Shown here piece after piece: positions 29,278 to 37,629 of a stretch of 64,000 nucleotides of DNA. Origin of the DNA: Debaryomyces hansenii CBS767 (lineage: Eukaryota; Ascomycota; Pichiomycetes; Serinales; Debaryomycetaceae); assembly GCF_000006445.2 (NCBI RefSeq), contig NC_006044.2:992001-1056000 (forward strand), given 5' to 3'. The notes under the pieces are model-generated. The model saw only the letters and a program-made list of their open reading frames with translations. It did not search any database and was not told the origin of the DNA. The position numbers and the translations under genes are program-made. The number at the start of each line of letters is the position of its first letter. Positions within the stretch are counted from its first letter, which is position 1.

Positions 29278-30987
29278 TTATATTTCTGTAATTCCATTTG
29301 TAGTTATTTGAAAAGGTATTTTACGATTTTCATTGAACATGCCATTCAGACTTACCAGGTCGTACGGAGAAGCCACTACCTTGACATATCTTTCCACACC
29401 CCACCCATCAATAAGCGATTCGACACCATAAATAGTGTTATTCTTTTGATTGTTTTCGGGGGAACTGTTATTGTCAGCTTTGCGTTTGATGCTTCCTTCT
29501 GTTTGAGTTGGCAAATTAAAGCCTTCACATAAGGAGTCGTAAGTTAATCTTGATTCCGGATCAACTGGCTGATGCGTGTCCGCTAGAGTAGCTTTGTCTT
29601 TGAGTAATGGTCTGTATGTTTTCATTAGCATTAGGCGGGAAACCATATTCTTTCCCCAATGGTAGCCTAGTGTGGGAACGATTTTTTTCGTTTCACAGTT
29701 CTCCAATCTATGTAGCTTATCAATAAGGTCTTCCTGGTTTGAGTATTGATCGTCAATAACCGATGCGTTATTATGTTTGCTGTACCGGGGGTCAATCTCG
29801 GTTTCGTTTAGAGGTATACTCATCTTTTGTCTTTTGTTTAGATTATTGATCTGATCTATAGATCTCAGAAGTTCGTAATAAGCCAAGTCGGATTCTTTAG
29901 AACTGATTATATCTTGATTTTGCAGGAAAAGCTGTTGATGTTTAAATATGGATCTGTTGTCCCAGCCCGAATATTGACCTAATTGGTATTCAAGATTAAG
30001 GCTGTCGTCTGCATCTTCATAGATACTTAAATCTGTAATATTCTCGGGGTAATCACTCACTTGGTTCGCTGTTATTACGGCGATATTATTATCCTTAGCG
30101 ATAGATAGCAAGTGACGATGCAATAACATCAAATATTGGGTTTTAGCAATTCTATTTTGATATTTGGGCGTGGATTTAAAAAATGCTTTAAACTGCTGAT
30201 CAAGCTTGGTCTTGATTTCTGCATACTCTTTACTATCAGTCAACGCTTCCTCTTGTGCCTTTATATGATCTGTTATGTACATTGTGTTCGTAATAGCTTC
30301 TTCCAATCTTAGGTGGTGAGATATGCTATCAATTATAATGGCCCGTACTTTACCTTTCTCCTGAGATAGTTTGACCGGCAATTGTGTGAAAAGAGTATGG
30401 TCTTGGTTTTCAATATCCTGGCAATAAATGCAAGAAATGTTGTCCATCAGCACTTTCTTATCCGATTTGGCATTGTAATGATCTATCATGTCGTGTAACC
30501 TTCTTGTTTCTAATGGAGATTCTGTTGAAATGTAAATACATTGATTATTTTCGGGATCACCAACCAATTGGGTATATATGCATAGCTGAAGAAGGAGTTG
30601 TGACTTTCCACAACCACTTGCTCCAAATATTTCCGTTATTTCACCTAAAGGAATTCCCCCATTCAATTGTCGATCCAAAGCTTCAAGACCAGTTGGAATA
30701 AAGTGACATTTGTCTCCTGTTTGCTCTTTGCCGAATCTTTCCTTTAATGAGCATTGTGTGGATGCTTCAGTACATTCTTTCTTTAGAATATTCAAGAATT
30801 CCTCTACTTCTCTTATTGATCTCCCCAATTTTTTAGATAACTGAGGGAGATTTGTGCTTGATGAAAAATGAACAGAAGACAAAAGGTCAACAACTGTAAG
30901 TCCGTTTGCCTCTATTGCAGAAGTGAGCATAGCAAAGTTACTCCCAATGTCGGCATCATTGGGAGAGAGTTGTTTGAATATATCCAT
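29278..30987 (-). CDS. RAD57: RAD57, Rad51 paralogue of homologous recombination
   Basis: 569 codons, longer than S. cerevisiae Rad57. An N-terminal helical domain (about 1-90) precedes the RecA core. Walker A GASGCGKS is at 122-129 and Walker B VRAIIID at 214-220 followed by SISHHLR. Rad57 works as a nuclear heterodimer with Rad55 to stabilise Rad51 filaments. The N-terminal region before Walker A (FIPTGLEALDRQLNGGIPLGEITEIFG) is typical of Rad57. Extra length comes from charged inserts after Walker B (about 230-280) and a long C-terminal part (about 370-520) rich in Asp, Asn and Lys. Confidence 0.88.
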   Translation of the reverse strand: MDIFKQLSPNDADIGSNFAMLTSAIEANGLTVVDLLSSVHFSSSTNLPQLSKKLGRSIREVEEFLNILKKECTEASTQCSLKERFGKEQTGDKCHFIPTGLEALDRQLNGGIPLGEITEIFGASGCGKSQLLLQLCIYTQLVGDPENNQCIYISTESPLETRRLHDMIDHYNAKSDKKVLMDNISCIYCQDIENQDHTLFTQLPVKLSQEKGKVRAIIIDSISHHLRLEEAITNTMYITDHIKAQEEALTDSKEYAEIKTKLDQQFKAFFKSTPKYQNRIAKTQYLMLLHRHLLSIAKDNNIAVITANQVSDYPENITDLSIYEDADDSLNLEYQLGQYSGWDNRSIFKHQQLFLQNQDIISSKESDLAYYELLRSIDQINNLNKRQKMSIPLNETEIDPRYSKHNNASVIDDQYSNQEDLIDKLHRLENCETKKIVPTLGYHWGKNMVSRLMLMKTYRPLLKDKATLADTHQPVDPESRLTYDSLCEGFNLPTQTEGSIKRKADNNSSPENNQKNNTIYGVESLIDGWGVERYVKVVASPYDLVSLNGMFNENRKIPFQITTNGITEI

Positions 30988-31159
30988 ATTTGCTAAGTAG
31001 ATCTGCTACAATAATTTTTTTTTGACATTTTTCTACGCGTTGCTTAGAATTTACTATTACTCATTAGTCTATTACTGCAAATAATATAAATATCATCTCT
31101 ATCTAACATACACAAGACTTAAAAATCATAAAGAGGAAAAGGAATATCAAATTTAGATT

Positions 31160-32272
31160 TTAAGCTAACCCATCGCCAGCTTTAGGAATCATAAAATCTT
31201 TTGATTTCAAAAATTTCACTAAGAAACTTGGTACGCTCCAGCCAAATGCTAGTCCAATACCACCTTTTCTAGAAATGGGAACAACAATAGTTGTTTTAGT
31301 TGGTGAATATGGCTTGAGTTTAGAATTCTTATTACCAAAGAATTCAAGATCAACAATCGACTCAAAAGTTGCTTTTTGAGCATAGGTTAAGTTTACGATG
31401 GTATTTTCACCAACAGAAAGAATATCACCTAAACCTACTATATTGGAATGGCCTTCCACACGGAAATATTTGTCGGTTTTCAAGTATCCACGCGAATCAA
31501 GGAACTTTTTATCTAAGAATTCCGAGTTAGGCTTTAAGCCATAAACAGGAATAACGACATCAGCATCATCCGACGAACCATCTTCGAAAATGACCTTAGA
31601 ACGAGCGCCACTTTCGTCGAAGCTAGTGGACCTTTTGTTATTGACAACCTTAACCCCTAACTCAGTCAATTTATCAGAGGATGCCTTAGACTTGCTTTCG
31701 CCTAAAGGTTCAAGTGGACCAGCCAGGCCAGTATACAAAACAATTTCCTTTTCCTTACCATAAAGGAAACCTAATTCACCTGCAGTTTCTACACCCGTTG
31801 GACCACCACCTAATATGATAATCTTTTTAGCGCTTTTGGTTGATTTACTCAACTTCTTGATCGAATCAACAGTGTCCTGGTGATCCCCCGACAATCTAAA
31901 TGCCGCATGATCAGCCTTACAGCCGGAAGCTACAACTAAGTAATCGTACTCAATTGTCAGCTTGCCCAGAGAACTTTCAACACTTAACGAATTATTATCA
32001 AAATCGGCAATTTCCACTCTGCCTTGAACAAATTTGTAATTAACGCCCCCTGAATGCTTCTTTAACGTTTCTTCTAATGGGAAAATGGTTTGCTGGATTT
32101 TTTCTGGCTCTGCAATTAAACGAGGACTGGCCACAGTAAAAAATGCATGAGTAGATGGTGATATTAAAGTAACACGTACTGACTGATCTTTATGACCAAA
32201 AATGGTTTTAGCAGCAAGCACACCGGCATACGACCCACCTATAATCACTATATGTTTTCCTGAATCTGTCAT
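31160..32272 (-). CDS. AIF/AMID-like FAD-dependent pyridine nucleotide oxidoreductase, copy 1
   Basis: 370 codons. Two dinucleotide folds: IVIIGGSYAGVLAAK at the N-terminus for FAD and IIILGGGPTGVETAGELGFLYG near 150-170 for NAD(P)H, plus VVGLGDILSVGENT near the FAD ribityl site. The family includes S. cerevisiae Aif1 and animal AMID/FSP1. No mitochondrial presequence is visible; the C-terminal segment GLAFGWSVPSFLVKFLK could attach to membranes. The neighbour at 32534 is a tandem copy. Precise substrate is unknown. Confidence 0.85.
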   Translation of the reverse strand: MTDSGKHIVIIGGSYAGVLAAKTIFGHKDQSVRVTLISPSTHAFFTVASPRLIAEPEKIQQTIFPLEETLKKHSGGVNYKFVQGRVEIADFDNNSLSVESSLGKLTIEYDYLVVASGCKADHAAFRLSGDHQDTVDSIKKLSKSTKSAKKIIILGGGPTGVETAGELGFLYGKEKEIVLYTGLAGPLEPLGESKSKASSDKLTELGVKVVNNKRSTSFDESGARSKVIFEDGSSDDADVVIPVYGLKPNSEFLDKKFLDSRGYLKTDKYFRVEGHSNIVGLGDILSVGENTIVNLTYAQKATFESIVDLEFFGNKNSKLKPYSPTKTTIVVPISRKGGIGLAFGWSVPSFLVKFLKSKDFMIPKAGDGLA

Positions 32273-32533
32273 CGAAATATGAGGATAATTACTTCATGAA
32301 TTTCTATGGGAGTTCCTGTTTATTTTATAGTCCTAATCAAATATCAGCGAGCAGAGAATTACTAATTAACTCCGACAGACGCATACAAATACATCAGTAG
32401 CAGATAATAATCAAAAAAAATTATTCCAACATAGGGTCTACTTAGACGTAGATGTATGAATAAGTCGCTGGGAATGGAGAGGATTACACTTTCAAAAAAA
32501 TAAACAAATATGGAATACATTACAAAGATATAA

Positions 32534-33646
32534 TTAAGCTAACATTTCACTCGCTTTAGGAATCATGAAGTCTTTTGATTTCATAAACTTGATAATGAAA
32601 CTTGGAAGGCTCCAGCCCAATGCTACACCAACGCCCCAATCTCTAGAAACAGGGACACCTAACGTGGTCTTAATAGGTGAATATGGTTGGAGCTTAGAAT
32701 TCTTATTACCAAAGAGTTCAAGATCAACTACAGACTCGAAAGCCGCCATTTGCGAGTACTTTATGTTTAGAATAGTATTTTCGCCGATCGAAAGAATATC
32801 ACCTAAACCTATTACATTATGGTGCCCTTCTACCCGCAAATATTCGTCAGTCTTCAAGTATCCAAGAGAATCGAGGAATTTTACATCTAAGAATTCTGAG
32901 TTAGGAGTTAACCCATAAGCAGGGATAACAACATCGGCATCTTCGGATGAACCGTCTTCAAAAACGACCTTAGAGGGAGACCCACTTTCTTCGAAACTCG
33001 TGGACTTTTTATTGTTAACAACTTTAACACCTAATTGAGCTAATTTTGAAACAGTTGTGGCGGATTTGCTAGAACCCAATTGTAAGAGAGGACCCGTCAG
33101 TCCAGTGTATAATACAATTTCCTTTTCCTTGCCATAAAGATAGCCTAATTCCCCTGCTGTTTCAACACCTGTTGGACCACCACCTAATATGATAATCTTC
33201 TTTGCACCTTTGGTTGATCTATTCAACTTCTTGATCGAATCAACAGTATCTTGATGATTACCACCTAGCTTGAATGCCGGAATGTCTGTTCTAGCACCTG
33301 TCGCCACAATTAAGTAGTCATAGTTAATTGTTTGTTTGCCCTTGGCGTTTTCCACAATTAAAGAATTATTATTAAAATTAGAGGAAACCACGTTCCCTAA
33401 AACAAATCTATAATCTACTCCATTTGAGTATTTCTTCAACGTTTTTTCAACTGGGAACAAGGTTTTATCAATTTTCTCTGGTTCCACAATTAACCGTGAT
33501 GTACTCACATTAAAATATGCATTTGTAGAAGATGATATTAAAGTGACATTAACTGATTGATCTTTACGACCAAAGATTGATTTAGCTGCAAAAATACCAG
33601 CGTATGAACCGCCAATAATAACTATATGTTTTGAAGAATCTGTCAT
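32534..33646 (-). CDS. AIF/AMID-like FAD-dependent pyridine nucleotide oxidoreductase, copy 2
   Basis: 370 codons from the Met that matches the start of copy 1 (MTDSSKHIVIIGG). An in-frame ATG at 33679 would add 11 residues. Same two nucleotide-binding folds (IGGSYAGIFAAK and ILGGGPTGVETAGELGYLYG). It differs from copy 1 in many places but keeps every motif. The pair lies head to tail with 261 bp between, so it arose by tandem duplication. The C-terminal amphipathic segment GVALGWSLPSFIIKFMKSKD is preserved. Confidence 0.85.
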   Translation of the reverse strand: MTDSSKHIVIIGGSYAGIFAAKSIFGRKDQSVNVTLISSSTNAYFNVSTSRLIVEPEKIDKTLFPVEKTLKKYSNGVDYRFVLGNVVSSNFNNNSLIVENAKGKQTINYDYLIVATGARTDIPAFKLGGNHQDTVDSIKKLNRSTKGAKKIIILGGGPTGVETAGELGYLYGKEKEIVLYTGLTGPLLQLGSSKSATTVSKLAQLGVKVVNNKKSTSFEESGSPSKVVFEDGSSEDADVVIPAYGLTPNSEFLDVKFLDSLGYLKTDEYLRVEGHHNVIGLGDILSIGENTILNIKYSQMAAFESVVDLELFGNKNSKLQPYSPIKTTLGVPVSRDWGVGVALGWSLPSFIIKFMKSKDFMIPKASEMLA

Positions 33647-34046
33647 TTTTTGCAATTTCAGGTACGAGTTTGTAGGCATGAATCGGACTATCGCGCGTTT
33701 ATGATCGTATTTATTCGAGATGCTTAGAAATGGACAACTTTCATTTATAAAAATTAATAATTATCTCCGTCGGATCAGGGCACTAATAGAGAATTATCCG
33801 AATACTTAAAGTGAACGAATATATGCCAATGGAACTGCCATTGACGTTTTGCAATTTGCCTGTTGGGCATGCTTAGAAATAAGTGTGGTTAGATGACTAA
33901 CTTGACAAATCAAAATTGCACGGCTCATTTTAGCTCTTCTAATTCGTAAGTGTTCAGCCATTCTACTGTCAAAAGAGTCGAATAATTTTATTTATTTATC
34001 TCGCAGATATACTGGATACAAATTATTTACATTAACTTTAAATAAA
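33647..34046 (-). other. Upstream region of AIF-like copy 2 and 3' flank of IPP1
   Basis: No coding region supported. AT-rich; nothing further recognised. Confidence 0.45.
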
Positions 34047-34910
34047 TTAATGAGCACCAGAGATGAAGAACCATTTGTCAACGGACTTATCAATTGGAGC
34101 AGCTGGTTGAACGGAAGCTGGTGGGACACCACTGGCAGCAGCTTCAGAGAAGGTTTGGGTAGATGACAAGGTGGTGTTATCTAAGGAGATACCCTTAGAG
34201 TCAGCAGTTTCACCTTTAATTAACTTTTCCCAAGCTTCACTACATTCGTTGATAATTTCTTCGGCGTACTTCTTGTTCTTACATTCACCGGAGAAAGCGA
34301 ATTGGTTTTCTGGCTTACCATCTGGAATCTTGTAGATTCTGAACCATTCGTTGGTGGCTCTCAATAAACCTGGCAAGTGGGTTTCGACATCTTCGATGTC
34401 ATTTAACTTTGAAGCCAATGGGTCATTGACATCGATGACAATGATCTTCCAGTCGGTTTCACCTTCATCTAATAAAGCCATGACACCTAAAACCTTGACT
34501 TGCTTGACTTGACCGACGTATCCGACTTGTTCACCAATTTCACAAACATCTAAAGGATCGTTATCACCCTTAGCCTTGGTTTCTGGGTGGACTTGGTTTG
34601 GATCTTCCCAGGTTTGTGGGAAAGCACCGTAGTTGTGAATGTAACCGTGGTGTGGGAAACAGTTACGGACAAATCTCAATTTACCCTTCTTGGTATCTTG
34701 GAGAATTGGGTTTAATTTTTCTTCCTTGGAGATTTCTAACTTGGCGTTAGTCCATCTTGGGACCTCAACAATCATGTTTAAAACAGTCTTTTCTTCATTA
34801 GCGTATAATGGAATATCGTGAAATGGAGAGACTGGCTTTCCATTTTGTTCAATGAAGACTCTGTAGTCTAAAGTGTTTGGGGCACCAATTTGACGAGCTG
34901 TAAAAGACAT
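34047..34910 (-). CDS. IPP1: Soluble inorganic pyrophosphatase
   Basis: 287 codons, the standard length of yeast Ipp1. It hydrolyses pyrophosphate to phosphate in the cytosol with Mg and is essential in S. cerevisiae. The signature [12 protein letters not shown] (115-126) carries the three metal-binding Asp residues (D116, D118, D121). Other conserved parts are [12 protein letters not shown] (49-60) and [20 protein letters not shown] (85-104). Codon choice is uniform, as expected for a highly expressed gene. The C-terminal tail after 240 is variable among yeasts. Confidence 0.97.
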   Translation of the reverse strand: MSFTARQIGAPNTLDYRVFIEQNGKPVSPFHDIPLYANEEKTVLNMIVEVPRWTNAKLEISKEEKLNPILQDTKKGKLRFVRNCFPHHGYIHNYGAFPQTWEDPNQVHPETKAKGDNDPLDVCEIGEQVGYVGQVKQVKVLGVMALLDEGETDWKIIVIDVNDPLASKLNDIEDVETHLPGLLRATNEWFRIYKIPDGKPENQFAFSGECKNKKYAEEIINECSEAWEKLIKGETADSKGISLDNTTLSSTQTFSEAAASGVPPASVQPAAPIDKSVDKWFFISGAH

Positions 34911-35016
34911 TTTTATTTCTTAAATTCGATTAATTGAATAGAGAGAAGGCAAAATTAAAGGTATCAAGTGAAAAATCAAGTATAGCTTTCGGTATTTCGT
35001 CGATCTACGTGGGATG

Positions 35017-35032
35017 TTACCCGCAGCACGTG
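35017..35032. promoter_or_regulatory. Reb1-like and E-box sites upstream of IPP1
   Basis: TTACCCG (35017-35023) matches the Reb1 core and CACGTG (35027-35032) matches Cbf1/Tye7-type E-boxes. They are adjacent, about 110-120 bp upstream of the IPP1 start, and could also serve the 3' side of SPO11. Function is inferred. Confidence 0.4.
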
Positions 35033-35150
35033 TAATTATGTAATGACTACGTGGATTCTTTTTTTTGGTTGCAGACTACCTTTTTGTTAATACCGAAGGA
35101 TGCAATGATCATACCACAGGGAAACGCTTGGTATTAGTTCCTATTGGAAG

Positions 35151-36158
35151 CTACTGAATGTGTTGTTTGATTTTTCTCAAAATATACTCATTAGGACACG
35201 AATCTACGATATTCATTTCTGATTTCTTGAATAGGACCAAACCTCTAGTAAGCTCTCTGTGCCATTTGTCCAATTCCTTCGCTTCCAGAACGGGTCTTTG
35301 TAGGAGCTTGATGTCCCTAATAAAATTACTCATCATTCTCCAATCTCTAACCGATATATCTAGCCACCCACTAGCATACTCCGTTAAAAATACCCCCGCG
35401 AACGTTAGCAGCGGACATAGCATCGCATCGAAGTTTTTGGCGTATTTGTAGTTTTTGCAGATGCTCAAGCCGTACACATCGGAATCCATGAACGCCAATA
35501 TTGGCACATCGGGATATAATTGGCCCAAATTCCCCACAAACCGCTTCGTGAGGTTATCAGGGAAACCCTTGCCCGTCACGGCAATCAAATTGACGTCTAT
35601 ATTCTGGATATACTTACAGAACGACTTGAAAATCGCCTCTTTTTCAATCACTACAATGCCCTTCGGAGGCTCCATGGCCTCCAAGTCGTTCGTTCTGGGA
35701 ATCAACACCGGCTCGTCCAAGTCCCACGCCACCCCCGCACGTCTGAACCGCATATTGCCAAACATAAGCCCTTTCTGCGACGCAAATATCTTGAGGTCCC
35801 TTTCGGCGCACATCCCTAGCGACCCCACGATGCATTCAATCAATTCATTGGCAAACGGCTGCGATTTCTGAAACAACCCGACATCCTGGTAGTACACATC
35901 TCTCTTCGTGGTTGTCCGATCCTGCACGAGGTTAACAATCATCGTCTTCAAAACCTTGATTACCGCCGCGAAACGTCTCGCTTCCAACTCGCAGCCGCCC
36001 AATTGTCCCACCTCGTAACTTTTACTGTTTCCGCCAAACGTCCTCTTACGGCTCCTACAATACGGTTTGTGGAATACAAACACGATATCTCCACCAATAT
36101 TACTTTGAATTTGGTTCCATACTCCAATTAGTTTTTGCAACGGTGATCTATACCGCAT
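35151..36158 (-). CDS. SPO11: SPO11, meiotic double-strand-break transesterase
   Basis: 335 codons. The catalytic Tyr is Y90 within KRDVYYQDVGLF. The Toprim metal residues are E172 (VVIEKEAIF) and D225/D227 (LAFMDSDVYG), so all active-site groups are present. The gene is an archaeal TopoVI-A homologue that cuts DNA in meiosis. It is shorter at the N-terminus than S. cerevisiae Spo11 (398 residues). A stop codon lies in frame five codons upstream, so a longer protein would need an unseen 5' exon. Local base composition is richer in G+C than neighbouring genes. Divergent to the RCR-type gene across 296 bp. Confidence 0.9.
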   Translation of the reverse strand: MRYRSPLQKLIGVWNQIQSNIGGDIVFVFHKPYCRSRKRTFGGNSKSYEVGQLGGCELEARRFAAVIKVLKTMIVNLVQDRTTTKRDVYYQDVGLFQKSQPFANELIECIVGSLGMCAERDLKIFASQKGLMFGNMRFRRAGVAWDLDEPVLIPRTNDLEAMEPPKGIVVIEKEAIFKSFCKYIQNIDVNLIAVTGKGFPDNLTKRFVGNLGQLYPDVPILAFMDSDVYGLSICKNYKYAKNFDAMLCPLLTFAGVFLTEYASGWLDISVRDWRMMSNFIRDIKLLQRPVLEAKELDKWHRELTRGLVLFKKSEMNIVDSCPNEYILRKIKQHIQ

Positions 36159-36454
36159 TAATATTTGATGTCATAATAGTTTAATTTTCACAAAAAAAAG
36201 GTCTGTCATACGTTGGTTGCACATCTGGATAGAAATATACCCTAATCGGCTTAATTACATAGGTCTTATACTTCATTGGGTATTGTGAATTTGATCGTAA
36301 AAGAGCCAAGAGTTACCTTGTTTTATCGAATGAGAAATCAGACGAGAGAAAAAATTGAGACTGTGCCCGGCTCAAAGAATAAATGATCCCTATAAGAAAT
36401 ATAAAAAAGGGTCCGAAATCCGTATATAAATTCTAGGTGACATAGGGTATCAAT

Positions 36455-37069
36455 ATGTACTTAGAGAACGTTTATAAGAGAGACTGGGAAGATAATTCGT
36501 GGACAGGAGGAGGTGGTGCAAGATGGGCATTTTTTGCTGTGTTTATTGTGCTCATCCTTATAGTGGTGTTGGGTACTATTCGAGTGAATAAAAAACGGTC
36601 CCAACAGGGAATTCAGCCAATATATGGGACTCGTTGGATGACACCTCCGTCGTACGTGCAATCTCAGACACAATATAACCAACCGAACACTAGGGACCCC
36701 GATATGCCTACAAATTATGTTCCAGCGTACTCGGCCGAAGCCACCGAATACGATATGGGATACTACGACAATAGTGGCAAATTCCATGCTAATCCAAATG
36801 CTAAGTCACAGACACAGGCTGAGACGACAGACGTTACATATCCTGAAAGTGCACATCATCGGCTGACAAGTGGGGCTGCTGGGGCACCGGTGGGCCGGAT
36901 ACCTACGCTCCACGAAGAGAGCGATGAGAATGAGGACGGGGACTTGTACAGACCGCCACCAGGGCCACCACCGTTTGCCGGTCGTTCGGAGACGACAGGA
37001 ACAGTAGCATCGGATCCTCCTACAATACCAGGGCAATTTCCTACTAACGAGAGGGCCACAGGAAATTAA
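36455..37069 (+). CDS. RCR-family membrane protein (chitin deposition/Congo red resistance type)
   Basis: 204 codons. A short lumenal N-terminus is followed by one membrane segment (about 23-45, WAFFAVFIVLILIVVLG) and a long cytoplasmic, proline- and glycine-rich tail. A PPSY motif at 64-67 matches the PY motif that binds the WW domains of ubiquitin ligase Rsp5, a known trait of Rcr1 and Rcr2, which act in the ER, endosome and vacuole. A second proline cluster PPPGPPPF is near 167-174. The architecture and the stretch QPIYGTRWMTPPSY identify the family; which member (RCR1, 2 or 3) is unclear. Confidence 0.8.
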   Translation: MYLENVYKRDWEDNSWTGGGGARWAFFAVFIVLILIVVLGTIRVNKKRSQQGIQPIYGTRWMTPPSYVQSQTQYNQPNTRDPDMPTNYVPAYSAEATEYDMGYYDNSGKFHANPNAKSQTQAETTDVTYPESAHHRLTSGAAGAPVGRIPTLHEESDENEDGDLYRPPPGPPPFAGRSETTGTVASDPPTIPGQFPTNERATGN

Positions 37070-37629
37070 CCGTTAGAGTGCTGGAACACTATATTGCGAA
37101 GTGAATAGAGCGCCATTTATACACGAATACAGCCCTATTGAAACAAATATCCGATGCCCATGGTATGCTGGTGGAATGAACCCGGATAATATACTGTGGG
37201 TCTAGACGAGAGGTGCGATGTTTTATGAAACAGTTACAGAAAAGCCAACGACAACCTTTGAATTCATCCTGGTTGTTTGCGTCCGTGATCAGGATTTTGT
37301 TAAAGGGTACCTATCCGCTGTCGCAATATGCATAGTCATACTTTATAGTTCTTAATTAAATCAATAATTCGATGTAATATGTAGACAGAAATTTTGGCGT
37401 TGATCGCCAAACGGACATAATAATGCAAAATGTTTATTGTGGTAAAAGATATATAGAATTGAAAAAATGAAATACCCAGTGCTTATTGATCTGAACGGTG
37501 TATTGGAAAATCATAGTAGTAATTGTTGACCTACACCCTTCATATAAGCAAATTGATATATATGAGGCACAACTTCACACATGAACTTTTAGCTCAGGCC
37601 CATTATTTGACCATTATTCCGTGGTCTTG
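37070..37629. other. Convergent spacer between RCR-type gene and viral capsid gene
   Basis: No coding region supported. I looked for remnants of a totivirus polymerase downstream of the capsid stop; the -1 frame closes after about 16 codons and there is no GGGTTTA-type slippery site near the capsid end. Confidence 0.55.

Noticed and set aside
35455..35871. 138-codon plus-strand frame opposite SPO11
   Set aside because: Antisense shadow of conserved SPO11 coding; no own features.
37070..37629. Totivirus polymerase frame expected after the capsid stop
   Set aside because: The -1 frame closes after about 16 codons, there is no slippery GGGTTTA, and no polymerase motif appears in the spacer.
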